Shown piece after piece: positions 30,062-39,411 of a stretch of DNA of 43,361 nt. This stretch comes from Holophagaceae bacterium (GTDB taxonomy: Bacteria > Acidobacteriota > Holophagae > Holophagales > Holophagaceae). The notes beneath the pieces are model-generated. The model made no database searches and had not been told where the DNA came from. It saw nothing but the letters and a program-made list of their open reading frames with translations. The position numbers and the translations under genes are program-made. Each line of letters opens with the position of its first letter. The first letter of the stretch is position 1. The stretch spans positions 1 through 43,361 of the forward strand of contig JAFNAB010000008.1 in assembly GCA_017859955.1 (NCBI GenBank), in the 5' to 3' direction.

Positions 30062-32200
30062 ATGGCACGTATCCTTCCCCGCCCCGATGATTTCCTTAAT
30101 CGCGAGCTGAGCTGGCTCGCCTTCAACGAGCGGGTGCTCGAAGAGGCCGAGGACCCTCTGGTTCCCCTGTTGGACCGGGTCAAGTTCCTGGCCATCGTCT
30201 CAAGCAACTGGGATGAGTTCTTCTCGGTACGGGTGGCGGGTATCTGGCGGCAGATCGACGCGGGAATCACCCAGCCCGGCCCCGACGGTCGGACCCCGCG
30301 CCAGCTCCTGGACGAAATCTCGGGCCGGATCCATGGGCTGTCCTCCCGGCAGCACGCCATTTTTCATGACACCCTCAAGCCTCAACTCCGGGCAGAGGGC
30401 ATCCACATCCTGAAGCCGGACCAGCTTACCGACTTCCAGCGGGAGTTCATCCAGGGCTACTTCGAGCAGACCATCGCGCCCCTCATCACCCCTCTGGCCG
30501 TGGACAACAGCCATCCCTTCCCCCGCCTGGGCAACCGGGCCCTGGTCCTGATGGCGGAACTGGAGGCCGAGGAACGCCTCGAGGAGGAGCGCCTTCCAGT
30601 CTCCGAGCTGTCCATCATCCACGTACCCCTGACGGTCGCTCCCCGCTTCCTCAGGCTTCCCAGCCCCCAGGGCGGCTATGCCTTCGTCATCCTGGAAGAC
30701 GTGATCCGCATGTTCGCCCATCAGGTCTTTTCCGGCTACTCCATCACCAACTGCAATGCCATCCGGGTGACCCGGGACATGGACCTCCCCCTGGACGAGG
30801 ACCCCTACGAAGACCTCATGAAGACCGTGGAAGAGCATCTCCGCAGTCGTCGCCGCGGGGCCACGGTCCGCCTCCAATATGAGGAGGGACTGAGCCCCAA
30901 CCTGTTGGACACCCTCATCGAGGAACTGGAGCTGGCTCCGGAGGATCTCTACCCCACCCAGGGATTCGCAGCCTTCTCGGACCTGATGCAGCTCTACGAC
31001 CAGATCGACCTGCCCCACCTGAAGGAGGCCCCCATGCCGCCCCTTCCGGTGCCCCAGATCGAGCAGGCTCACTCCATTTTCGACGCCATCGCCAAGCACG
31101 ACATCCTGGTCAACCACCCCTTCCAGAGCTTCGACGACTCCGTGATGCGCTTCCTCCGGGAGGCGGCAGACGATCCCAACGTCCTGGCCATCAAGATGAC
31201 CCTCTACCGCATGAGCCGCCAGAGCCCCATCGCTTCCGCCCTGGAGCGGGCCGCCGAGCGGGGCAAGCAGGTGGCCGCCATCGTCGAACTCCGCGCCCGT
31301 TTCGACGAAGAGGCCAACATCGCCTGGGCCCGGCGACTGGAGAAGGCCGGGGTGTACGTGGTCTACGGCATGCCCACCCACAAGACCCACGGTAAAGCCT
31401 GTCTGGTGATCCGCCGGGAGGCCTCGGGCATCAAGCGCTACTGCCACCTCAGCACTGGCAACTACAACGAGAAGACCAGCCGTCTCTACTCCGACCTGGG
31501 TCTCTTCACCGCGCGGCCCGAGTTCGGGGAAGACCTTTCCAATCTCTTCAACCTTCTGACGGGCTACACCCGCCCCCCCAAATTCCACAGGCTCATCATC
31601 GCCCCCCAGTCCTTCCGGCAGGCCCTCTACGACCGCATTGACCGGGAGCGCCAACACGCCCGTGAGGGCAAACCGGCCCGCATGATCCTCAAGAGCAATG
31701 CCCTGGCCGATGGCCCCATGATCCAGCATCTCTACGAAGCCAGCCAGGATGGCGTCAGGATCGATCTCATCGTCCGGGGCAGCTGCTGCATCCGCCCCGG
31801 CGTCCCGGGCCTTTCCGAGAACATCCGGGTGGTGTCGATCCTGGACCGCTTCCTGGAACATGCCCGGGTCTACCACTTCGCCAACAATGGCGAACCCGAG
31901 ACCATCCTGGCTTCCGGGGACCTCATGAGCCGGAACCTCGACAACCGGGTGGAGGTGGCCTTTCCCCTGGTGGACCCCATCGTGGCCGCCCAAGTGGTGG
32001 AGCTCCTGGAACTCCAGCTCCAGGACACCGTCAAGGGGCGCGTCCTGGGCCCCGACGGCTCGGTGATCCGCCGTGGCCTGGACCCCAACGGCCCTCGCCT
32101 CAGCAGTCAGATCAAGACCTACGAACACCTGCTCTTCGTAAGCGGCGCCAAGTTCGTCACCCAGAAGCTGAGCGGGACCTATCACGACGAAGACATCTGA
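30062..32200 (+). CDS. ppk1: Polyphosphate kinase 1
   Basis: Makes inorganic polyphosphate from ATP. The N-domain opens FLNRELSWLAFNERVLEEA; the catalytic domains carry KMTLYRMSRQSPI, AIVELRARFDEEANI, KTHGKACLVIRR and the region of the phosphorylated His in YCHLSTGNYNEKTSRLYSD. Length 712 aa is normal for PPK1. The ATG at 30062 lacks a strong ribosome site. The Mrp-type gene follows after 30 nt. No ppx gene is in the window. Confidence 0.96.
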   Translation: MARILPRPDDFLNRELSWLAFNERVLEEAEDPLVPLLDRVKFLAIVSSNWDEFFSVRVAGIWRQIDAGITQPGPDGRTPRQLLDEISGRIHGLSSRQHAIFHDTLKPQLRAEGIHILKPDQLTDFQREFIQGYFEQTIAPLITPLAVDNSHPFPRLGNRALVLMAELEAEERLEEERLPVSELSIIHVPLTVAPRFLRLPSPQGGYAFVILEDVIRMFAHQVFSGYSITNCNAIRVTRDMDLPLDEDPYEDLMKTVEEHLRSRRRGATVRLQYEEGLSPNLLDTLIEELELAPEDLYPTQGFAAFSDLMQLYDQIDLPHLKEAPMPPLPVPQIEQAHSIFDAIAKHDILVNHPFQSFDDSVMRFLREAADDPNVLAIKMTLYRMSRQSPIASALERAAERGKQVAAIVELRARFDEEANIAWARRLEKAGVYVVYGMPTHKTHGKACLVIRREASGIKRYCHLSTGNYNEKTSRLYSDLGLFTARPEFGEDLSNLFNLLTGYTRPPKFHRLIIAPQSFRQALYDRIDRERQHAREGKPARMILKSNALADGPMIQHLYEASQDGVRIDLIVRGSCCIRPGVPGLSENIRVVSILDRFLEHARVYHFANNGEPETILASGDLMSRNLDNRVEVAFPLVDPIVAAQVVELLELQLQDTVKGRVLGPDGSVIRRGLDPNGPRLSSQIKTYEHLLFVSGAKFVTQKLSGTYHDEDI

Positions 32201-32230
32201 GGGCTTAGACTGGTAGTTCTCGGAGGCATC

Positions 32231-33277
32231 ATGGGAAAGATCAGTCGGGCCGCAATCTACGATGTGCTGAACGCCTTCCAGGCGCCGGGGGCCAATGCCT
32301 CCCTGGTGGCCATGAAGGCTGTGCAGCGCATGGAGGTGGAGGAAGACCGGGTCCTGCTAGACCTGCGCCTCTCCAGTGTCTTCCAGCCCCAGGAAGCCGT
32401 GATGCGCCAGGAGCTGGAAACCCGCCTCCGGGAGCGGGCCGGAGCCGCCGAGCTCACCCTCCGCTTTGCCTGGGAGAGGGCCCCGGAGGCTGAAACCGTC
32501 AACCTCCTCCCCACCGTCAAGCACTGCGTCGTCGTGGGCAGCGGCAAGGGCGGGGTGGGCAAGAGCACCGTGGCGGCCAATCTGGCCTGCGCCCTGGCCC
32601 GTCAGGGGGTGAAGACCGGCCTCCTGGACATGGATATCCACGGCCCCAGCATGGGCATGATGTTCGGCATCAAGGACGGTCCCGAGGGCACCCCCGAGGG
32701 CAAGATCATCCCAGTGGAGAAGTTCGGCCTCAAGCTCATGTCCATGGGCTTCCTCATTGATGACGACCGCCCAGTGATCTGGCGCGGTCCCATGCTCAAC
32801 AAAGCCCTCGTGCAGTTCCTGGGGGATGTGGAATGGGGCGACCTGGATGTACTGGTGATCGACCTCCCTCCAGGCACCGGTGACGTGCAGATCAGCCTGG
32901 TGCAGAACGCCAAGGAAGCCATCCAGAAGGGTGGCGCCGTAGTGGTGAGCACTCCCCAGGACGTGGCCTTCCTGGACGCCAAGAAGGCCATCAGCCTCTT
33001 CCAGACCGTGGAGCTGCCCATTCTGGGCATCGTCGAGAACATGTCCAGCTTCATCTGCCCCAGCTGCCACACCGAGACCCAGATCTTCGGCCACGGCACC
33101 GTCAAGGCCGCCGCCGCCCGCATGGGTCTCCCTTTCCTGGGAGAAGTCCCCATCGATCTGGACCTCCGCAAAGGCGGCGACGAAGGCACCCCCCTCGTGG
33201 TGGGCCACCCTGACAGCCCCCAATCCCAGGTCTTCCTCGGGATGGCCAAGGGCCTGAAGGATCGCTTCAGACTCTGA
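32231..33277 (+). CDS. Mrp/ApbC-type Fe-S cluster carrier ATPase
   Basis: A 348-aa P-loop scaffold that delivers Fe-S clusters to apo-proteins. A short N-terminal MIP18-like domain (residues 1-90) precedes the deviant Walker A GSGKGGVGKST (103-113), followed by DMDIHGPS and DLPPGTGD. The cluster-binding pair Cys276 and Cys279 lies in ICPSC. A GGAGG site precedes the ATG. Clients could include the radical-SAM enzymes MoaA and RlmN, but nothing in the sequence shows this. Confidence 0.94.
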   Translation: MGKISRAAIYDVLNAFQAPGANASLVAMKAVQRMEVEEDRVLLDLRLSSVFQPQEAVMRQELETRLRERAGAAELTLRFAWERAPEAETVNLLPTVKHCVVVGSGKGGVGKSTVAANLACALARQGVKTGLLDMDIHGPSMGMMFGIKDGPEGTPEGKIIPVEKFGLKLMSMGFLIDDDRPVIWRGPMLNKALVQFLGDVEWGDLDVLVIDLPPGTGDVQISLVQNAKEAIQKGGAVVVSTPQDVAFLDAKKAISLFQTVELPILGIVENMSSFICPSCHTETQIFGHGTVKAAAARMGLPFLGEVPIDLDLRKGGDEGTPLVVGHPDSPQSQVFLGMAKGLKDRFRL

Positions 33278-33291
33278 TCCGAAAGGACGAC

Positions 33292-33338
33292 CGAAGGGCG
33301 CGGAGAAGACCGGTTACGGCCATCCTCTGCGCCCTTCG
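33292..33338. terminator. Hairpin between convergent mrp and TPR genes
   Basis: CGAAGGGCGCGGAG pairs with CTCTGCGCCCTTCG over 14 bp, one of them G-T, enclosing a smaller CCG/CGG hairpin. Only a short T-rich stretch follows (TTGAATCTTT), so it is a plausible but not ideal terminator for mrp. Confidence 0.55.
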
Positions 33339-33366
33339 CATTGAATCTTTCAGCACCCCGCGGCGA

Positions 33367-36036
33367 TCATCCCAGGCGCGCGGCCACTTCCCGATAGTCG
33401 GGGTCCATCTCATAGACCTGCTGGAACATCTCCAGGGCTTCATCCCTGTGGCCCTGGAGGAGCAAGGTTTCACCCAGGTCATAGCGCAGCCCGATGCTAT
33501 CTTCGGGGGGGAAGCCCGGCGACTCGATGCCCTGGCGCAGCCACACTACTGCCGCATCCAGGTTCCCCTGGGCCTGTTCGCAGATGGAAAGCATGGAGCA
33601 GCACTCCAGGGTGCGCTCCGGGTCCCGCATGGCCTTTTTGAACTCTTCCATGGCGGGCTCGATGAGCATCATTTCCTTGTAGGCGATGCCCAGGTTGTAA
33701 TGGGTGTCGTAGTCGTCGCCCTTGACCTGCTGCTCGACGCCCTCCCGGAAGGCGTTGAAGAGCTCGTCCACACTCTGGATCTTCTCCACCACATGGGTGG
33801 CATCGTGCATTTCCTCGCCTTCACCGGTGTCGATGAGGCCATCCCCCAGAACATCCGTGAGGTCGAAGAAGGCGTTGGCGAAGTCGCTTTCTTCCAGAGG
33901 CTTGGCCTGGGGCTTGGCCTCCCGCCCCAGCCTGCGAAGGCTGTTCTCAGCCACTTCCAGACGGTTCAGGAGTTCAGGGTGGCGGGGGTAGCGGACCAGG
34001 CACGCCTCGATCTCCAGCTTGGCCTCTTCGGGACTGCCGTAATCGAGCTGGAAATCGATGTCGGAAAGAGAGGAAGCCAGTTCCTCATCCACCTCCGCCG
34101 AAACCGGCTCCTCCGGCACGGGCAGCTCCCTCCCCTTGAGGAATTCCAGAGGTTCGAGTTCCAGGGGCTCCACTTCCGGCACTGGCATTTCGACCGGCAC
34201 ATCCTGGGGTTCCAGATCGGGCACCAGGGGCGCCTCCAGTTCCTCCAGAGGGGGGAGTTCCTGAGTGGGGGTCTGGAAGCCCAGGGGGAGCTCAAAGCCC
34301 TCCTCCTGGGCGGGGAACTCAGGGGGGAGTACGGGCTCGATGGCCGACAGCTCCTCAATCTCCTCTGGAACAGCCTCCAGGGCCTCCATGGGAATAACCG
34401 GAAGGGCGTGGTCCGGGTAGGACTCCTCCTCCACGGGGGCTGGCAGGGCGATGGCGGGCACCAGGGTGGGACCGGAATCCATGACCGGGGCGCTCTGGGC
34501 ACCCATGAGCCCAAGGGTTCTCCGGTAAAGACGGGTGGACCCGGGGAAAAGCGCCTCGGCCCGGTCCAGAAGCTCGATGGCCAGATCCCGGTGCCCCAGG
34601 GGCACCAGACGCTCGGCCTGCTTCACGAAGTGCATCTGCACTGCGGTCATCTTGCCGGTGCTCTTGATGATGTCCCCAACCCGGGTGATGGCCTCCCGAT
34701 TCGCGGGGTCCAGCTCCAGGATCTTCTGGAAACACTCCTGGGCCCGATCCATGATCCGATTGCGCAGATAGTGCTCAGCATCCCGCTGAAGCGCCTCGAT
34801 CTGCATGCGGCGAACCGGGTCGACCTCGGTGACCTCAAAACTGGGGGAGGGTTCGAACTCGGGGCCGGGTGCAAAGGTGACCTGACGGCTCGGTGCGGCC
34901 TCCGCAATCTGCTCAGCTCCAACGCCAAGGGCCGCGAGCTGTTCGCCAATCCGCTCGCTCATGGAGGCATTGCCCTGGGCGCTGGCCTCCCCATGGGCCT
35001 GCTTGAGCGCCTCGATCTGCTCAGCACGGTTGCCGCTCTGATGAGCAATCTCAGCGAGCAGCACCCAGGCCTCGGCGCTGAGATGCCCATGGAGACCGGC
35101 CTTGAGGGTGTGCGCCGCAGCATCCCCGAGCCCCCGGCGGGCCATTTCCCGGCCGATGGGGAGATAGAACCTCAGTCCGTCCTCCGATTTCCCGGCCTTC
35201 GCGAGGTCCCGGAGGGCCCTCTCGCAGAGCAGGAGGGATTTCTCGGGCATCTGGGGAATCTGCCCCAGGGCTTCCAGAGCCCCTTCAGGGTGCTTGGCCT
35301 GGATCTCGACCTCAGCCAGGGCTTCCAGGATTTCCGTGCTTCGGGGGTTCGCGGCCAGCCCTTCCCGGAGGTACCCGGCTGCAGCTTCGAGATCCTTCTG
35401 TATCACCGCAAGACGGGATTGGGTAAGGAAGACCTGGGGGATGGTCACCATGGCCTTGGCCCGCTCCAGGATCTGGCCGGCCTCGGTATGCATCTGTTCC
35501 ACAGCCAGGGATTCCGCCACCTCCAGGTAGATCCCCGCCGCCCGCTCCTTCATGCCCTCTTTGTTGTACAGGTCCGCCAGCTTCACCTTGTTCTTGAGGT
35601 TCTTGGGATCAAGTTCCACGACCTTGGCGAATTCCTCCAGGGCCCGCTTGATGAGGCCCTTCTTGGTGAAGAGATCCGCGACCTCGATATGGATGGCAAT
35701 AGCGTCCTTGATCATGTTGGTCTGGCGGTAGAGATCTGCCAGACGGCCCGCCACATCCACATCCCCGGGGGCTGAACGGTGGGCTTTCTTGAGGACGGCG
35801 CTGGCCTTGGCCTGGAAGCCGCCCCGCTCGAAGCCAAGGCCTGCCCGCTTGAACATCTCGATGGCATCGGGAACCCGGCCTGCCTGGAGGAAGGCATCCC
35901 CGACGCGATTGACCATGTTGAAGTCGTCCGGGCGGTCCTCCAGCAGCTTCAGGAACTCCTCGATGGCCCGCTCGATCCTTCCCGAGGCGAGAAAGTTCTC
36001 AGCCTGCTTGGTGATCTTGTTGCGGTCAATTGCCAT
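33367..36036 (-). CDS. Large tetratricopeptide-repeat protein
   Basis: An 889-aa protein with TPR arrays at both ends: residues 1-400 (KQAENFLASGRIERAIEEFLK, then repeats with the A-x-x-Y/F pattern) and about 430-560 and 770-889 (GLRYDLGETLLLQGHRDEAL, EMFQQVYEMDPDYREVAARLG). Between them lies a Glu/Pro-rich low-complexity region (about 560-720, full of PLEL, PVPE, PEEP). No signal peptide or membrane helix is seen, so it is probably a cytoplasmic scaffold. The ATG at 36036 (MAIDRNKITKQ) was preferred to the longer frame, which runs into the cdd gene. The last of three minus-strand genes after DUF58 and cdd. Confidence 0.88.
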   Translation of the reverse strand: MAIDRNKITKQAENFLASGRIERAIEEFLKLLEDRPDDFNMVNRVGDAFLQAGRVPDAIEMFKRAGLGFERGGFQAKASAVLKKAHRSAPGDVDVAGRLADLYRQTNMIKDAIAIHIEVADLFTKKGLIKRALEEFAKVVELDPKNLKNKVKLADLYNKEGMKERAAGIYLEVAESLAVEQMHTEAGQILERAKAMVTIPQVFLTQSRLAVIQKDLEAAAGYLREGLAANPRSTEILEALAEVEIQAKHPEGALEALGQIPQMPEKSLLLCERALRDLAKAGKSEDGLRFYLPIGREMARRGLGDAAAHTLKAGLHGHLSAEAWVLLAEIAHQSGNRAEQIEALKQAHGEASAQGNASMSERIGEQLAALGVGAEQIAEAAPSRQVTFAPGPEFEPSPSFEVTEVDPVRRMQIEALQRDAEHYLRNRIMDRAQECFQKILELDPANREAITRVGDIIKSTGKMTAVQMHFVKQAERLVPLGHRDLAIELLDRAEALFPGSTRLYRRTLGLMGAQSAPVMDSGPTLVPAIALPAPVEEESYPDHALPVIPMEALEAVPEEIEELSAIEPVLPPEFPAQEEGFELPLGFQTPTQELPPLEELEAPLVPDLEPQDVPVEMPVPEVEPLELEPLEFLKGRELPVPEEPVSAEVDEELASSLSDIDFQLDYGSPEEAKLEIEACLVRYPRHPELLNRLEVAENSLRRLGREAKPQAKPLEESDFANAFFDLTDVLGDGLIDTGEGEEMHDATHVVEKIQSVDELFNAFREGVEQQVKGDDYDTHYNLGIAYKEMMLIEPAMEEFKKAMRDPERTLECCSMLSICEQAQGNLDAAVVWLRQGIESPGFPPEDSIGLRYDLGETLLLQGHRDEALEMFQQVYEMDPDYREVAARLG

Positions 36037-36085
36037 GAGACGCCTCGGAACGGTAGGTGATTCTAAAACGCGATGCGATGATTGC

Positions 36086-36514
36086 CTAGTCGAGAATCCC
36101 CAAATGACGGCCTGTGAATGCGTGGGGGAGCAGGTCGCCGAGCCGGTGGAGGACCCGCCCCTGCCGATTGGCCAACAGAATAAGCAGTTCAGCGGAGAAT
36201 TCGGCCAGAACCTGCCGACAGGCGCCACAGGGCGGGGTCAGGGACTCGGCCTCCGTAACCACCACCAGGGCTACGGGACCGGGACGCCTCAACCCCCGGG
36301 CCACGGCGGCACTGATGGCCCCACGCTCAGCACACAGCCCCACGGGGTAGGCGGCATTCTCAACATTGCAGCCCGCCACGATCTGCCCACCAGGAAAGGC
36401 CAGGGCCGCCCCGACCCTGAAGTGCGAATAGGGCGCGTAGGCATTGCCCCAAGCCTCCCAGGCCGCCTCCAGCAAGGGTTCCCATTCGGGGGAGAAGCGA
36501 TCGTCATAGGACAC
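36086..36514 (-). CDS. cdd: Cytidine deaminase
   Basis: A 142-aa homotetramer-type enzyme that deaminates cytidine and deoxycytidine in pyrimidine salvage. The zinc site is complete: Cys61 and catalytic Glu63 in GLCAERGAI, and Cys96 and Cys99 in PPCGACRQ. The substrate motif NVENAAYP is present. The start is a GTG at 36514. It lies 49 nt before the TPR gene and 49 nt after the DUF58 gene, so all three may be cotranscribed. Confidence 0.94.
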   Translation of the reverse strand: MSYDDRFSPEWEPLLEAAWEAWGNAYAPYSHFRVGAALAFPGGQIVAGCNVENAAYPVGLCAERGAISAAVARGLRRPGPVALVVVTEAESLTPPCGACRQVLAEFSAELLILLANRQGRVLHRLGDLLPHAFTGRHLGILD

Positions 36515-36563
36515 GGGGACTCCAGGCTAAGCGGTTCAAGGGTAGGCCCATGACGCCTCCATC

Positions 36564-37469
36564 TCAACTCCCTTCCGCCTGGGCCAGAGCCAAAGCCCGC
36601 CAACTGGCCACCCGCCCCTGGTAGGCATGACGCCCCTCGCGCCCGAAAAGCTCCAGAAAAACCTCCTGGCGCTTGAGGCGGGCATGCAGGATCGCACCCG
36701 AAAGGCGCTCCAGCTCCCGCTCGAAGGCGATCCCAGGCCGCCAGGCCCTCAGGTCCAGGCGTAGCCGGACCCCTACGGTCACCTCCTCCTCAAACTCCCG
36801 CACCCAGGGTTCCCCCCTCCGGGCCGTGCGCTTCCAGTGGATGCGGGTGGGCGAGTCTCCGATGCGGAAGGGTCGGGCTCCATCCGGACTGCCACTTCCA
36901 CTCTGGAAGGCGGGCCTGGAGGCCTCCCCCTTCCATTCCCCATGCTGGGGACCGGGCCTGGGGTGGGGCAGGACCAGGAGGCGCTGGTCCAGCGGAATGC
37001 GCCAGGATTTCTCCAGGAACCCGAAAGGGTAGCCGGTGCGAAGCTCCAGGCCCACCAGCCTCCACCAGCCCCGGCGCTCCGGATGGGCCTGGAGCACCAC
37101 CACGCCCTCAGACACCCCCTTCCCGCCTTCGTAGAAACCGGATTCAACACGCCCCCCCTCGGTCTCCAGACGGATCGAAAGACCCCGGATCCGCTTCGGG
37201 GCATGATCCTGGAACTGGATCCGCACACCGCCCCCCATCCCGACAAACAGGTTTCCCTCGATGACCTGGGTCAGTCGCAGTCCCCGGATGGCTCCTCGGC
37301 TGACCCAGCCAGACACCAGGAAGAGGCCCACCATCAGCGAAAAGAGGAGGTAGAGCAGGTTGTTCCCTGAGCGGACCGCCAGAGCCCCAAGAATAAGCAT
37401 GGCCAGCAGGAACTCCACCCCCAGGCGCGTGAGGGAGAGACGAAGGCGGCCATCGTTCCAGAGCTTCAT
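36564..37469 (-). CDS. DUF58 domain membrane protein
   Basis: A 301-aa protein with two N-terminal membrane helices (about residues 15-60: LGVEFLLAMLILGALAVRS, LYLLFSLMVGLFLVSGW) and a C-terminal DUF58 domain recognised by RIHWKRTARRGEPWVREFEEE. DUF58 proteins usually sit next to a MoxR ATPase and a transglutaminase-like protein; neither is here, which is unusual. The start at 37469 has GGGGAGG only 3 nt upstream; ATG 37490 would be too close to the divergent ribE. Function unknown. Confidence 0.88.
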   Translation of the reverse strand: MKLWNDGRLRLSLTRLGVEFLLAMLILGALAVRSGNNLLYLLFSLMVGLFLVSGWVSRGAIRGLRLTQVIEGNLFVGMGGGVRIQFQDHAPKRIRGLSIRLETEGGRVESGFYEGGKGVSEGVVVLQAHPERRGWWRLVGLELRTGYPFGFLEKSWRIPLDQRLLVLPHPRPGPQHGEWKGEASRPAFQSGSGSPDGARPFRIGDSPTRIHWKRTARRGEPWVREFEEEVTVGVRLRLDLRAWRPGIAFERELERLSGAILHARLKRQEVFLELFGREGRHAYQGRVASWRALALAQAEGS

Positions 37470-37508
37470 ATACCTCCCCTCGGCCCATCCCATGGGATAC
37501 TGAAGACT

Positions 37509-38147
37509 ATGTTCACCGGACTCATCCGTCACCTGGGCAAGCTCGAATCCCGCACTCCCCGACCGGGGGGGGCGAGGCTCCGCATTTCGGCAACTCCCGA
37601 GCTTCTGGCGCGGGCTGAGATGGGGGCGAGCATCGCCTCCAACGGTTCCTGCCTCACGGCGGTGGCGCGAAACGAGCACGCCTTCGAGGCGGATCTTTCC
37701 GAGGAGACCCTCCTCAAAACCACCTGGAGCCGCCTCCCCCTGGGAGCGATGATCCACCTGGAACCAGCGCTGCTGGTGGGGGATCCCCTCGACGGGCATC
37801 TGGTCTCGGGCCACGTGGACGGCGTGGGCAGCCTCCTGGAGCGCCCCCGGGACGAAGGCTTCTGGCGTTTCTCCATGCCGACGGAGTTGGCCCCCATGAC
37901 CGCACCCAAGGGCTCGGTGGCCGTGGATGGCATCTCCCTCACCGTGGTGGACTGCGGCCGGGACTGGTTCACCGTGGCCCTCATCCCTGAGACCGTCCGC
38001 AGCACCCGCCTGGCCACCATGCGCCCCGGTGACGAAGTCAACCTCGAGGCCGACCCCATTGGCCGCTATGTAGCCCGTGCCCTGGGCCTTCGACAGGGCG
38101 ATGCGACCCTGGGGAATTTCCTGAAGAACGGATGGGGACAGGCCTGA
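37509..38147 (+). CDS. ribE: Riboflavin synthase alpha chain
   Basis: Dismutates two 6,7-dimethyl-8-ribityllumazine molecules to riboflavin. The protein shows the internal duplication of the family: each half has a lumazine-binding barrel, with SNGSCLTAV in the first and VDGISLTVV in the second, and GHLVSGHVDGVG and IGRYVARAL as further marks. It opens MFTGLI as usual. Length 212 aa. No other rib gene is adjacent. I saw no FMN riboswitch in the 39-nt gap to the divergent DUF58 gene. Confidence 0.95.
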   Translation: MFTGLIRHLGKLESRTPRPGGARLRISATPELLARAEMGASIASNGSCLTAVARNEHAFEADLSEETLLKTTWSRLPLGAMIHLEPALLVGDPLDGHLVSGHVDGVGSLLERPRDEGFWRFSMPTELAPMTAPKGSVAVDGISLTVVDCGRDWFTVALIPETVRSTRLATMRPGDEVNLEADPIGRYVARALGLRQGDATLGNFLKNGWGQA

Positions 38148-38232
38148 CCCCGCTGGAAATCATCCCAGGGCATCTCCCGCCGATGACATCAGAACACTGA
38201 CGTTCGTGTTGCAAATCAGCGAGGAGAGGGTG

Positions 38233-39393
38233 ATGGGGCAAAGGGGGCAATGGGCCTCGGCAGGGGTCTTCGCAATCACCTTGCTGACCTGCGCCCTCGC
38301 ATGGAACTGCCGCTCCCAGAAGCCCATACCGGTGGGATTCTCAGCCCAGTTGACAGGGAAACAGGCCGAACTGGGGGTCCAGGAACGGAATGGCGCCCAA
38401 CTCGCCATCGATCAGTGCAATCAACAGGGGGGCATCCATGGACGGATGCTCAAATTGCTCATCCGGGATGACGCCGGCATCCCCGAGCGGGCCAGGGGGG
38501 CGGACCGGGATCTGATCCAGCAGGGCGTGGTGGCCATTATCGGCCATAGCACCTCGGCCCAATCAATCGCGGGCCTGGAGGTCACCAACCCAGCCCGGAG
38601 GGTCATGATCGCTCCGACCGTCTCCAGCCCGCTGCTGAGCGGCAGGGATGACTTCTTCTTCCGGGTCTACCCTTCCTTCCAGGAGAGCGCCACGATCTTC
38701 GCCCGCTATGCGAGGAAGGAGGGTGGGATAACACGGTTCGGAATTCTTTTCGACGAGGACAATGCCGGGTATTCCCGGGCATACCTGGAGGCATTCCGGC
38801 GCTCCTTCCTGGCCGAGGGCGGAAGAGAGGCGGAGCTGGCTGCATTCTCCGCCGGGGCCCAACCCGCATTCGATCCCATGCTCGCGCGATTGCGGTCAAG
38901 CGGAGTGGACGGGCTTCTGATCATCGCCTCCGACACCGACACGGCCCTGATTGCCCAGCGCACAAGGGTCATGAAATGGCCTGTGCCCCTCTACACCTCC
39001 GCATGGGCCCAGACCACGACCCTGATCCAAAGCGGTGGCCGAGCGGTCGAAGGGTTGAAGATTGAGCAGTCCTTTGCCCCCGACCATGCATCCCCCCGCT
39101 TCCGGGAGTTCAAGACGCTCTTTGAAAGCCGCTTCGGCCACCCCCCTTCCTTTGGAGCGGTGTTCAGCTACGAAGCCGCACAAGTGCTGATAGAAGCCCT
39201 GAAGCGTTGCCGAGGAAGGTCGGATGGCCTGAAGGAGGCCCTGCTGGAGACACAGCACTTCCAAGGGCTGATGGACCCTTTTTCGCTGGACCGCTTCGGG
39301 GATGTAGACCGCCCCTTCTACCTGAGCGAGGTTCGAGGGGGACACTTCATCGTCCTGAAGAAACTGACTTCCCCCCATCTCGAGTCCCGATAG
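38233..39393 (+). CDS. Periplasmic substrate-binding protein (amino-acid/amide type)
   Basis: A 386-aa protein of the Leu/Ile/Val-binding (type I periplasmic) group: PIPVGFSAQLTGKQAELG, NQQGGIHGRMLKLLIRDD, VVAIIGHSTSAQS and the C-terminal FSYEAAQVLIEALKR are typical. A signal peptide covers about residues 5-25; Cys26 could be lipidated but the lipobox (LAWNC) is poor. The ATG at 38233 has GAGGAGAGG upstream. No ABC permease or ATPase gene follows; instead a membrane histidine kinase starts 18 nt after the stop. This suggests a sensing rather than a transport role. Confidence 0.88.
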   Translation: MGQRGQWASAGVFAITLLTCALAWNCRSQKPIPVGFSAQLTGKQAELGVQERNGAQLAIDQCNQQGGIHGRMLKLLIRDDAGIPERARGADRDLIQQGVVAIIGHSTSAQSIAGLEVTNPARRVMIAPTVSSPLLSGRDDFFFRVYPSFQESATIFARYARKEGGITRFGILFDEDNAGYSRAYLEAFRRSFLAEGGREAELAAFSAGAQPAFDPMLARLRSSGVDGLLIIASDTDTALIAQRTRVMKWPVPLYTSAWAQTTTLIQSGGRAVEGLKIEQSFAPDHASPRFREFKTLFESRFGHPPSFGAVFSYEAAQVLIEALKRCRGRSDGLKEALLETQHFQGLMDPFSLDRFGDVDRPFYLSEVRGGHFIVLKKLTSPHLESR

Positions 39394-39411
39394 CACAGCC
39401 CGCCACAGACC

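Noticed and set aside
30200-32185. A 661-codon open frame on the minus strand opposite ppk1
   Set aside because: It mirrors ppk1, has a Gly/Val/Asp/His-rich composition typical of the antisense of GC-rich genes, and shows no domain.
33448-35775. A 775-codon plus-strand frame opposite the TPR gene
   Set aside because: It is the shadow of a long GC-rich gene; the minus strand has clear TPR repeats, the plus frame has nothing recognisable.
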